A stretch of DNA of 9,623 bases from a bacterium (GTDB taxonomy: Bacteria > Desulfobacterota > GWC2-55-46): positions 1-9,623 of the forward strand of contig SCQA01000098.1 of NCBI GenBank assembly GCA_004298725.1. The letters are read 5' to 3'. Below are positions 1-5,458 of the stretch, piece by piece. Every line of letters starts with the position of its first letter. Positions within the stretch are counted from its first letter, which is position 1. The translations under genes and the position numbers were made by a program. Below the pieces are notes generated by a model. The model saw only the letters and a program-made list of their open reading frames with translations. It ran no database searches and was not told the origin of the DNA.

Positions 1-1
1 T

Positions 2-1081
2 CTTTCCGGTTGCTACCTTGCGGTCTTCTGGGCCGCCGCCGCCGGGTGCATAGGCGGCATGGCCATAGGGCTTATTACGGAGTACTTTACCTCCGGCGGG
101 CCTGTTCAGCGCATTGCCGAGTCAAGCCAGACGGGCGCAGGAACTAACGTTATAAGCGGCCTCGCCGTAGGACTTCAGTCAACCGCCCTGCCGGTTATCT
201 GCATCTGCATTGCCATATATATCGCTAATTACTTCGCGGGTATTTACGGCATAGGCATCGCCGCTGTCGGTATGCTTGCAACCACGGGCATGATAATGAG
301 CGTTGACGCTTACGGCCCTATTGCTGACAACGCCGGCGGTATATCAGAAATGAGCGGCCTTGGTAAAGATGTTCGCGCCATTACAGACAACCTTGATGCG
401 CTTGGCAACACTACGGCGGCCATAGGCAAGGGGTTTGCCATAAGCTCAGCCGCGCTTACCGCGCTCGCGCTTTTCACGGCTTACGCTCAGGTCATAGTCA
501 GCAAAACCGGCAAGTCTTTTGATATAATCATTACGGACCCTAACGTAGTCATAGGTCTTCTTATCGGCGGAATAATTCCGTTCTTCATCGGTGCGCTTAC
601 CATGACAAGCGTTGGAAAGGCCGCTTTTAAAATGGTTAATGAAATAAGGCGGCAGTTCAGGGAAATCCCCGGTCTTCTTGAAGGCCGCGCCGGAGTTAAG
701 CCTGACGTTAACACGTGCGTTGACATATGCACAAAGGCCGCTCTTACGGAAATGATAGCCCCGGGTTTACTTGCCGTGCTATCGCCTATAGCGGTTGGCT
801 TTATCCTCGGGCCTTACGCGCTTGGCGGCATGCTTGCTGGCGCCACAGTTACCGGCGTAATGCTTGCCATATTCATGGCTAACGCAGGCGGCGCGTGGGA
901 CAACGCCAAGAAGTTCATAGAGCAGGGCAACTTCGGCGGCAAGGGCAGTCCGGCGCACAAGGCGGCGGTAGTCGGTGATACCGTCGGCGACCCGTTTAAA
1001 GACACCTCCGGCCCGGCAATGAACATACTCATAAAACTCATGAGCATAGTATCCTTGATTATCGCGCCGCTTTTAGTCTGA
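2..1081 (+). CDS. hppA: Membrane-bound ion-translocating pyrophosphatase, K+-dependent type (5'-partial, C-terminal half)
   Basis: This is the last 359 residues of an integral membrane pyrophosphatase, which hydrolyses PPi to phosphate and pumps H+ and/or Na+ across the cytoplasmic membrane. The reading frame is open to the left edge, so the N-terminal half is missing (full-length proteins are usually about 650-800 residues). Family motifs are clear: DAYGPIADNAGGI, then DNLDALGNTTAAIGKGFAI, and near the end GGAWDNAKKFIE and GDTVGDPFKDTSGPAMNIL, which carry the acidic and lysine residues that bind Mg-PPi. Several long hydrophobic helices lie between them. The Ala in GNTTAA, where K+-independent enzymes have Lys (GNTTKA), indicates the K+-dependent subfamily. 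The pumped ion cannot be told because the gate residues lie in the missing half. The gene ends 30 bases before a strong terminator, so it probably ends its own transcript. Confidence 0.96.
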   Translation, partial: LSGCYLAVFWAAAAGCIGGMAIGLITEYFTSGGPVQRIAESSQTGAGTNVISGLAVGLQSTALPVICICIAIYIANYFAGIYGIGIAAVGMLATTGMIMSVDAYGPIADNAGGISEMSGLGKDVRAITDNLDALGNTTAAIGKGFAISSAALTALALFTAYAQVIVSKTGKSFDIIITDPNVVIGLLIGGIIPFFIGALTMTSVGKAAFKMVNEIRRQFREIPGLLEGRAGVKPDVNTCVDICTKAALTEMIAPGLLAVLSPIAVGFILGPYALGGMLAGATVTGVMLAIFMANAGGAWDNAKKFIEQGNFGGKGSPAHKAAVVGDTVGDPFKDTSGPAMNILIKLMSIVSLIIAPLLV

Positions 1082-1110
1082 TAGCCGCGCTTGATAGCCG
1101 CACCGGCTTT

Positions 1111-1146
1111 ACGGGGCTGGCGTTTGTTGCCAGCCCCGTTTTTTTT
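1111..1146 (+). terminator. Rho-independent terminator of hppA
   Basis: A perfect 11-bp GC-rich stem (1111-1121 pairing with 1129-1139) encloses a 7-base loop and runs directly into eight T residues (1139-1146). It lies 30 bases after the hppA stop codon and before ychF, so ychF must be transcribed mainly from its own promoter, which I could not identify in the 48 bases left before its start. Confidence 0.93.
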
Positions 1147-1194
1147 CATAATGTTTGTTTTCTAAAATAATGAAGAGGGAGAGTAGATAATCGA

Positions 1195-2286
1195 ATGGGC
1201 TTCAACTGCGGCATAATAGGCCTTCCTAACGTTGGCAAATCAACCATATTCAACGCCATGACAGCCGCGGGTGCGGCGGCTTCAAACTACCCGTTCTGCA
1301 CCATTGACCCGAATATCGGCATGGTGCCTGTAAGGGATGAGAGGCTTTACCGGCTTGAGGCTCTTGCCAAGCCTGAAAGGGTGGTGCCGACAGCGGTTGA
1401 GTTCGTTGATATAGCAGGTATTGTCAGAGGCGCATCTAAGGGCGAGGGGCTTGGCAATCAGTTCCTTGCGAATATTAGAAACGTAGATACCATTGTCCAT
1501 GTTGTCAGGTGTTTTAAAGACGACTTGGTTGTGCATGTTGACGGCAAAGTTGACCCGAAAAGCGATATCGAAGTCATCGAAACCGAGCTGATACTTGCCG
1601 ACCTTGAGACCGTTACAAAAAGAATTGAAAAGACCGAGCGTTTTGTAAAACAAGGCGATAAAACAGCGGTTGAAGCCATGCCGGTGTATATCTTATTAAA
1701 GAAGGCTTTTGAGGAAGGCACTCCGGCAAGGCGTGTTCTTAATGCCGAATATGGTGCCATAGTGAAAGACCTATGCCTGCTTACGGCCAAGCCTGTTATT
1801 TATGTGGCGAATGTAGGAGAGGACGACCTTAACGGAACGTCGGCTTATGCTTCTTTGGTCAATGATATCGCAACAGGCGAGGGCGCCGGCTTTGTGCCGG
1901 TCTGCGGCAAGATAGAGTCAGAAATAGCCGAGCTTTCCGAGGAGGAACGAGCGGAGTTTTTGAAAGGGCTTGGAATAAAAGAGTCCGGGCTTGATAAGCT
2001 TGCCGAAGCGGCTTATAAGGTTTTGGGGCTTATAACGTACTTTACCGTAGGTAAAAAAGAGGTAAGGGCTTGGACGATACATCGTGGAGACAGAGGCCCG
2101 CAGGCCGCCGGCGTTATTCATACGGATTTTGAGAAGGGTTTTATAAAAGCCGAAGTCATAGCATATAACGATTTTGTAGCTTGCGGCAGTGAAGCCGCTT
2201 GCCGCGAAAAGGGGTTACTGCGCGTGGAAGGCAAGGAGTATGTCGTAAAAGACGGCGACATAATGCATTTCAGGTTCAATGTCTGA
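1195..2286 (+). CDS. ychF: Redox-regulated ATPase YchF (Obg/OLA1-family P-loop NTPase)
   Basis: The product is a 363-residue cytoplasmic P-loop ATPase of the YchF/OLA1 group, which binds ribosomes and is linked to translation and stress responses. Visible motifs: P-loop GLPNVGKST (residues 9-17), the family switch motif NYPFCTI (31-37), G3 motif DIAG followed by the YchF-typical glycine-rich stretch up to GLGNQFL (72-91), and NVGE (206-209) in place of the NKxD motif of GTPases, which is the known reason for ATP preference. A TGS domain fills about 280-363, with conserved FTVGKKEVRAW and the ending DGDIMHFRFNV. Length is normal for the family. The ATG start is preceded by a purine-rich AGAGGGAGAG segment (1174-1183), a slightly distant ribosome binding site. 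It is an ordinary housekeeping gene and the last clearly chromosomal gene before the phage genes. Confidence 0.98.
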   Translation: MGFNCGIIGLPNVGKSTIFNAMTAAGAAASNYPFCTIDPNIGMVPVRDERLYRLEALAKPERVVPTAVEFVDIAGIVRGASKGEGLGNQFLANIRNVDTIVHVVRCFKDDLVVHVDGKVDPKSDIEVIETELILADLETVTKRIEKTERFVKQGDKTAVEAMPVYILLKKAFEEGTPARRVLNAEYGAIVKDLCLLTAKPVIYVANVGEDDLNGTSAYASLVNDIATGEGAGFVPVCGKIESEIAELSEEERAEFLKGLGIKESGLDKLAEAAYKVLGLITYFTVGKKEVRAWTIHRGDRGPQAAGVIHTDFEKGFIKAEVIAYNDFVACGSEAACREKGLLRVEGKEYVVKDGDIMHFRFNV

Positions 2287-2412
2287 GTGTCATTCCAAAG
2301 TAAATGCACATGTCTGCTATAGTCGCAAATTTGTCATTGTTATAATGATTTAAGTCATACATACAACTTGCTATAGCTTTATACTATGTAGCTTGCGTTA
2401 TGAAATATGTGC

Positions 2413-2449
2413 TTGACAATAACAGTAATATCTGTTATAATTATTGTCA
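2413..2449 (+). promoter_or_regulatory. Consensus sigma-70 promoter with nested operator-like dyads
   Basis: TTGACA (2413-2418) and TATAAT (2436-2441) are exact consensus hexamers with the optimal 17-base spacer, plus a TGT extended -10 motif (2433-2435). Two inverted repeats are laid over it. The inner one has 7-bp arms ATAACAG (2419-2425) and CTGTTAT (2432-2438) around six bases. The outer one has 9-bp arms TGACAATAA (2414-2422) and TTATTGTCA (2441-2449). A protein bound at either dyad would block polymerase, so a repressor-controlled strong promoter is the natural reading. The predicted start is near 2448, reading towards the phage genes. No repressor gene is in the window. Confidence 0.78.
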
Positions 2450-2497
2450 TTAAATATTACACAAATCATCATTCGACAAGCAACCATGAGGTGCTAA

Positions 2498-2545
2498 GTG
2501 AAAAATCTCCAAAATAATCCTAATACGGCTGATTGTAGCGGCTAA
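2498..2545 (+). CDS. Possible 15-codon leader peptide
   Basis: A GTG-started reading frame of 15 codons (product MKNLQNNPNTADCSG) begins four bases after GAGGTG (2488-2493), a plausible ribosome binding site, and ends in tandem stops TAA TAA. It would lie about 50 bases into the transcript from the consensus promoter at 2413-2441. No regulatory codon run, such as repeats of one amino acid, is visible, so classical amino-acid attenuation is not supported. It could be a leader peptide, a remnant, or chance. Confidence 0.25.
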   Translation: MKNLQNNPNTADCSG

Positions 2546-2596
2546 TAAAGCAAATTTCAGCCTGTTCCTTTCAACAAAACTTTTCTCTGTTACCAA

Positions 2597-2612
2597 TTAC
2601 CTAATTAAGTAA
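2597..2612. repeat. 16-bp near-palindrome, possible operator
   Basis: The sequence TTACCTAATTAAGTAA is self-complementary at 14 of 16 positions; the only exception is one mismatched pair. It lies in the untranslated leader ahead of the sigma-like gene. Short AT-rich palindromes like this are typical of protein-binding sites, but no binding protein can be named. Confidence 0.35.
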
Positions 2613-2624
2613 ATTTAAGGAATT

Positions 2625-2664
2625 ACTTTGGCAAATTGCCAAGTGGTTGTTTTATTTTCTTTTG
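2625..2664 (+). terminator. Weak hairpin with T-rich tail, possible attenuator
   Basis: ACTT(T)GGC at 2625-2632 can pair with GCCAAGT at 2638-2644, giving seven base pairs with one bulged T around a 5-base AAATT loop. A T-rich but interrupted run (2647-2664) follows after two bases. Read as DNA, 2628-2642 is also a perfect odd palindrome (TTGGCAA-A-TTGCCAA). The stem is short and the T tract is interrupted, so any termination would be partial. It could instead be a protein-binding site. Confidence 0.3.
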
Positions 2665-2733
2665 TGTGTCTGTCGGGAGCATCAAAGTATTCAGTTAAGA
2701 TTGCACCAGAATCATCATAATTCGCGTGTAAAA

Positions 2734-2979
2734 TTGACTAATATAATCAAGGCTGACCCTGAAACATTTTTTGGAGCGCTGAGGGGCGAGGGGGTTGAAT
2801 TAAGAGATATCCTTTGGCCGCTTGCCGGTCTTAGCCCGCGTGAGCGCGCCGTATTCACCGAGTACCATTACTGGAATACGCATATGAAAATCGTAGCTAA
2901 AAGCCACAGAATTTCCATCGGGAGGGCGTATGAGATACTCTACAGGGCTGAGGAAAAGATCGCGTCTTCAAGGTCATAG
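2734..2979 (+). CDS. Small sigma-70 region 4-like helix-turn-helix protein (putative phage transcription regulator)
   Basis: The C-terminal two thirds resemble region 4 of sigma-70-family factors. LSPRERAVFTEYHYW (residues 33-47) corresponds to the first helices, and IVAKSHRISIGRAYEILYRAEEKI (53-76) to the turn and recognition helix of a helix-turn-helix. There is no region 2, so it is unlikely to act alone as a full sigma factor. Small proteins of this kind are common ahead of phage packaging genes, where some activate late transcription; that role here is inferred from position. The start is unresolved. TTG at 2734 gives 81 residues and fits where protein-like sequence begins, but lacks a clear ribosome binding site. 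The frame stays open to another TTG at 2647, adding a Cys/His/Phe-rich stretch that does not look like protein. Confidence 0.68.
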   Translation: MTNIIKADPETFFGALRGEGVELRDILWPLAGLSPRERAVFTEYHYWNTHMKIVAKSHRISIGRAYEILYRAEEKIASSRS

Positions 2980-3037
2980 AAAAAGAAGAAGGGTGCCGGA
3001 GGCTTTTAAATCACAGGGAGGGGCAGGGTTAAGCATA

Positions 3038-3211
3038 ATGGAATACAGAACCATAAAGCAGTACCGGCCAATGGGCGACGCTCTTGACGAATTTAAAACA
3101 TACGGTTATCGGGCCGGCGTTGAAAATATTCTAACAAGCGGCGCATCGGTTTCGCTTGCTGGTGGGCATAATTGGCTCACTGCGGAGGTTGAGTCAACTG
3201 ACCCGTCATAG
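3038..3211 (+). CDS. Hypothetical 57-residue phage protein
   Basis: I do not recognise this protein. The chosen ATG gives MEYRTIKQYRPMGDALDEF and a 57-residue product with no membrane segment, cysteines or obvious motif, and a Gly/Ser-rich middle (GASVSLAGGHNWL). Purine-rich GGGAGGGG (3016-3023) and AGGG (3025-3028) lie upstream, 14 and 9 bases from the ATG, so initiation is plausible but not ideal. The same frame is open to an ATG at 2930 inside the preceding gene, but that extension is an Arg/Lys-rich shadow of the regulator's coding sequence and probably not translated. The gene lies between the sigma-like gene and a strong terminator, so both are probably on one transcript. Confidence 0.5.
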   Translation: MEYRTIKQYRPMGDALDEFKTYGYRAGVENILTSGASVSLAGGHNWLTAEVESTDPS

Positions 3212-3267
3212 AGTTTTTAAAAACCGCACGCTCTCCATAACACAGTTTGAATAAAGCCTGTCTTATT

Positions 3268-3305
3268 AAAGGCCCTGACGCTTTTTGCGTCAGGGCCTTT
3301 TTTTT
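3268..3305 (+). terminator. Strong rho-independent terminator
   Basis: A perfect 14-bp stem (3268-3281 with 3287-3300, core GGCCCTGACGC) closes a 5-base T loop and is followed by an unbroken run of eight T (3298-3305). It ends the unit holding the sigma-like and 57-residue genes. The packaging genes downstream must therefore use another promoter or be expressed by antitermination. Confidence 0.95.
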
Positions 3306-3331
3306 GCTTAAAATAATCGTTTTAGACGCGG

Positions 3332-3395
3332 GGGGTAGAATAATTTATGCCGTTTTCTTCTTGAAAAACAACCAGATGCGAATTTAGGGGTAGAA
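3332..3395 (+). repeat. Pair of GGGGTAGAA direct repeats, possible late-promoter elements
   Basis: The nonamer GGGGTAGAA occurs at 3332-3340 and 3387-3395, 55 bases apart start to start, each followed by an A/T-rich run. A partial match (GGGTAGA) lies at 3684-3690, before the terminase small subunit. The first copy contains TAGAAT, a fair -10 hexamer, but no -35 consensus stands 16-18 bases upstream of either copy. Their place just after a strong terminator and before the packaging genes fits activator-dependent promoters or binding sites. That role is inference. Confidence 0.3.
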
Positions 3396-3434
3396 AAAAA
3401 ACACCATAGGTTATGAAACAAAAGGGAGGCTACC

Positions 3435-3620
3435 ATGAATTGCGAACAAAATCAGATACGTCCTGTCTCAGACGCCGTAAACAGTTGGAGGCCGGGCAGG
3501 GCTGTAACAAGACGTGTGCTTTTGAGAGAGCCGGAGATGTGCGCTGAATGCGGCAGTGTTTTTTTAAGCCTTTATCACGTTAGAAGATGCAACGACCACG
3601 AGGGGCTTGAAAAGATTTAG
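3435..3620 (+). CDS. Small CCHC zinc-finger-like protein
   Basis: This 61-residue protein has a good ribosome binding site (GGGAGG at 3424-3429, five bases before the ATG). Its C-terminal half holds C36-x2-C39-x8-H48-x3-C52, close to the spacing of classical small zinc fingers, with basic residues RR before the last cysteine. The N-terminal half is polar with a basic patch (RPGRAVTRRVLLR, residues 19-31). The likely role is zinc-dependent binding to DNA, RNA or protein, but I cannot name the family. It is not an HNH endonuclease: no HNH pattern is present, although HNH genes often lie in this position next to terminases. It follows the strong terminator and precedes the terminase small subunit by 116-125 non-coding bases. 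Confidence 0.65.
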   Translation: MNCEQNQIRPVSDAVNSWRPGRAVTRRVLLREPEMCAECGSVFLSLYHVRRCNDHEGLEKI

Positions 3621-3745
3621 GGAAGCTTCGATTATTTTTTCCTATCTTTACCCTTTCTTACTGGACGGGGAGGGCAGGGTGATGGGTAGAGGTTTCTTAG
3701 TCGTTGCACCGTTTAAATGAATACGCGTAGAGTCAGGTGAATGCG
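3621..3745. other. Spacer between zinc-finger gene and terminase small subunit
   Basis: No gene is seen. It holds a T-rich patch (3634-3640), a purine-rich GGGGAGGGCAGGG segment (3667-3679) and the partial third copy of the GGGGTAGAA element. A TTGCAC (3704-3709) and TAGAGT (3728-3733) pair 18 bases apart is too weak, and too close to the gene start, to call a promoter. Confidence 0.4.
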
Positions 3746-4219
3746 TTGGCAATTGATTGGAAAAAAATTAAAAAGGAATATGAGACAGGGTTAAGCGTTA
3801 AAGCGCTTGCTAAAACACATGAGGTAAAAGAGGGCGCGGTGAAAAGCCGCGCAGTCAAAGGCGGTTGGAGCAAGGCAACGGCCAAGAGCGCAGGCAAAGG
3901 CGTTGCCAAAAGCATTCGGTTAGTAAGCGCGGAAAAAAGCGCGGAAGATATAACCGAGGCCAACCGCAGGCTCTGGAGCGGCGTAAAGAAGAGATTGGTG
4001 CGGGGCCTCAAGTCGAGCGATTTAAAATTAGGGCTTGAGGAACTGAAGCTTGCGAAGATGGCCGGCGAGGCCTTAACAAGCGTTATTAAAGGCGAGTTGG
4101 AGGCATGGAAATTTGAAGACAGCCGAGACAACTCCGTTGGCGACGCGGAGGCTATTATCAGGGAGATGGCATCTCTTACGGCCTCACTCCCGCCAGACGA
4201 GGTTGTGGACGGAGAATAA
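3746..4219 (+). CDS. Phage terminase small subunit
   Basis: The product is the DNA-recognition subunit of the packaging terminase. From the TTG at 3746 it begins MAIDWKKIKKEYETG, followed by an N-terminal helix-turn-helix (LSVKALAKTHEVKEGAVKSRAVKGGW, residues 16-41), the layout common in small terminases that start xxDWxxIKxEY. The rest is helical and charged, as expected of the oligomerisation region, and ends in an acidic tail. I chose TTG 3746 because AGGTGA (3735-3740) lies five bases upstream and the family alignment begins there. A GTG at 3737 in the same frame would add three residues, with only a weak ribosome binding site. The 3' end overlaps the large subunit gene by 107 bases. Identity rests on this motif plus its position directly ahead of the large terminase. 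Confidence 0.85.
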   Translation: MAIDWKKIKKEYETGLSVKALAKTHEVKEGAVKSRAVKGGWSKATAKSAGKGVAKSIRLVSAEKSAEDITEANRRLWSGVKKRLVRGLKSSDLKLGLEELKLAKMAGEALTSVIKGELEAWKFEDSRDNSVGDAEAIIREMASLTASLPPDEVVDGE

Positions 4220-5408
4220 ACGTTTTGCCGTGGTGCCCGCGGGCAGACGAAGCGGTAAAACAGAGCTTGCGAAAAGAAGGCTTGTGTCAAGCTTGTCAAT
4301 GAAAAAAGCATGGAGCGACCCGCGCTACTTTGCGGGCGCGCCGACGAGGGAGCAAGCCAAGAGGATATTCTGGAACGATTTAAAAACGCTTGTGCCCCGC
4401 AAATGGATACGCCGCGTGTATGAGTCCGACCTTTGTATAACCACGCGTTTCGCCAGCGAGCTGTGGGTAGTGGGCCTTGACAAGCCTCAGCGCATCGAGG
4501 GTACGCCGTGGGACGGCGGCGTGCTTGATGAATACGCCGACATGAAACCCGGAGCGTGGACGGAAAATATAAGGCCTGCTCTCTCGGACAGGCTTGGCTG
4601 GTGCTGGTTTATAGGGGTGCCGGAGGGGTTTAACCATTATAAAGACCTTGCCGATTACGCAAGAAGCGGGGTTGACAACGACTGGGGGTTTTATACGTGG
4701 CCGTCGGCGGACATACTTCCGCCTGACGAGGTAGAGGCGGCAAAACGGCTTCTTGATCCGAAGACGTTCCGGCAGGAGTACGAAGCAAGTTTCGAGGGCG
4801 CGTCAGGCCGCGTCTATTACGCCTACGACGCCGTAAAGAATCAGGACGCCTCAATAGCCGTTAAGCCTGAACTGCCAATTATCATGGCCTGCGATTTTAA
4901 CGTTGATCCGTGCGTGTGGGTGCTTTTGCAGACGGACTTTAATTCAGTCAGGGTTTTTGACGAAGTTGTTCTTAGAAATACTAACACCATGGACATGGGC
5001 CGTGAGGTGTTAAGGCGCTACGGTTTTCATAAAGCGGGCTTTATCGTTTACGGCGATAGTGCCGGCTCTGCGCGCTCAACCGCCGGAAAGAGCGACTACG
5101 CCATTTTGTCGGGCATGGGTTTTATTGAACAGCGCGTTAAGCGGTCGAACCCGGCGGTAAAAGACAGGGTAAACGCCGTAAACAGCATGCTTTTAAGTTC
5201 AAAGGGTGAGGTGCGGCTTTTTCATCATCCAAGGTGCGTTTTTCTCAGGAAGGATTTTGAAACCGTTGAATGGGCGTCAAATAACGTTGATATTGACAAG
5301 TCGCAACGCGACAGAACCCACGCGTCAGACGCCATAGGGTATTTCATAAATACCGAGTTCGGCCTGACGTTTGGCGGGCCGAACCCTGACAAGAGGTTCT
5401 ATAAGTAG
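4113..5408 (+). CDS. Phage terminase large subunit (packaging ATPase and nuclease)
   Basis: This 431-residue protein is the motor that pumps phage DNA into the prohead and cuts it. Walker A is AGRRSGKT (residues 43-50), in the GRR-x-GKT form typical of large terminases. Walker B ends in D139-E140 (GGVLDEYADM). The C-terminal RNase H-like nuclease domain carries three conserved aspartates: D261 (MACDFNVDP), D315 (VYGDSAG) and D406 (HASDAIGY). All catalytic parts are intact. TTG 4113 is the preferred start because GGAGG (4099-4103) stands nine bases upstream and the family-like LRPHSRQTRLW begins at residue 22, still inside the small subunit gene. A TTG at 4203 would lose that segment. It assembles with the small subunit just upstream and docks on the portal encoded just downstream. 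Confidence 0.95.
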   Translation: MKTAETTPLATRRLLSGRWHLLRPHSRQTRLWTENKRFAVVPAGRRSGKTELAKRRLVSSLSMKKAWSDPRYFAGAPTREQAKRIFWNDLKTLVPRKWIRRVYESDLCITTRFASELWVVGLDKPQRIEGTPWDGGVLDEYADMKPGAWTENIRPALSDRLGWCWFIGVPEGFNHYKDLADYARSGVDNDWGFYTWPSADILPPDEVEAAKRLLDPKTFRQEYEASFEGASGRVYYAYDAVKNQDASIAVKPELPIIMACDFNVDPCVWVLLQTDFNSVRVFDEVVLRNTNTMDMGREVLRRYGFHKAGFIVYGDSAGSARSTAGKSDYAILSGMGFIEQRVKRSNPAVKDRVNAVNSMLLSSKGEVRLFHHPRCVFLRKDFETVEWASNNVDIDKSQRDRTHASDAIGYFINTEFGLTFGGPNPDKRFYK

Positions 5409-5458
5409 GCAAGTAGCGCGGCCATGAAGGCCGGCGAATAAAAAAGGCGAGGTAAACC

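Larger units (their letters stand above)
2287..2733. other. AT-rich non-coding junction between ychF and the phage module
   Basis: This roughly 450-base stretch has no convincing protein gene and is visibly richer in A and T than the coding DNA on both sides. It holds a consensus promoter with dyads, an isolated TGTTATAAT element at 2338-2346 that repeats the promoter's extended -10 region (2433-2441), a tiny leader ORF, a near-palindrome and a hairpin with a T-rich tail, each listed separately. The octamer TGCTATAG occurs twice (2315-2322 and 2369-2376). The left phage/host boundary probably lies somewhere in it, but no attachment core can be defined without the other prophage end. Confidence 0.6.

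Noticed and set aside
487..1149. Minus-strand open frames opposite hppA
   Set aside because: They lie inside a gene of certain identity, have no ribosome binding sites, and arise from its codon pattern.
2338..2346. TGTTATAAT as a full promoter
   Set aside because: It copies the extended -10 of the downstream promoter, but no -35 element is found at 16-18 bases. It is kept only as a possible half-site.
2413..2449. LexA/SOS box at the consensus promoter
   Set aside because: The dyad reads ACAG-N6-CTGT, the reverse arm order of the classical CTGT-N8-ACAG box, and the spacing differs.
2742..2747. TATAAT inside the regulator's 5' end as a second promoter
   Set aside because: There is no -35-like hexamer 16-18 bases upstream and no extended -10. 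It lies in coding sequence.
2930..3037. N-terminal extension of the 57-residue gene to an ATG at 2930
   Set aside because: It overlaps the sigma-like gene in another frame, gives an Arg/Lys-rich shadow peptide, and lacks a proper ribosome binding site.
3733..4311. Long minus-strand open frame (192 codons) opposite the terminase small subunit
   Set aside because: Its Ser/Leu/Ala-rich product has no motif, and the + strand carries a terminase pair with clear motifs. It mirrors the Lys/Glu/Ala-rich coding strand.
5419..5433. Hairpin between terminase and portal as a terminator
   Set aside because: Only a 5-bp stem, followed by A-rich and not T-rich sequence.
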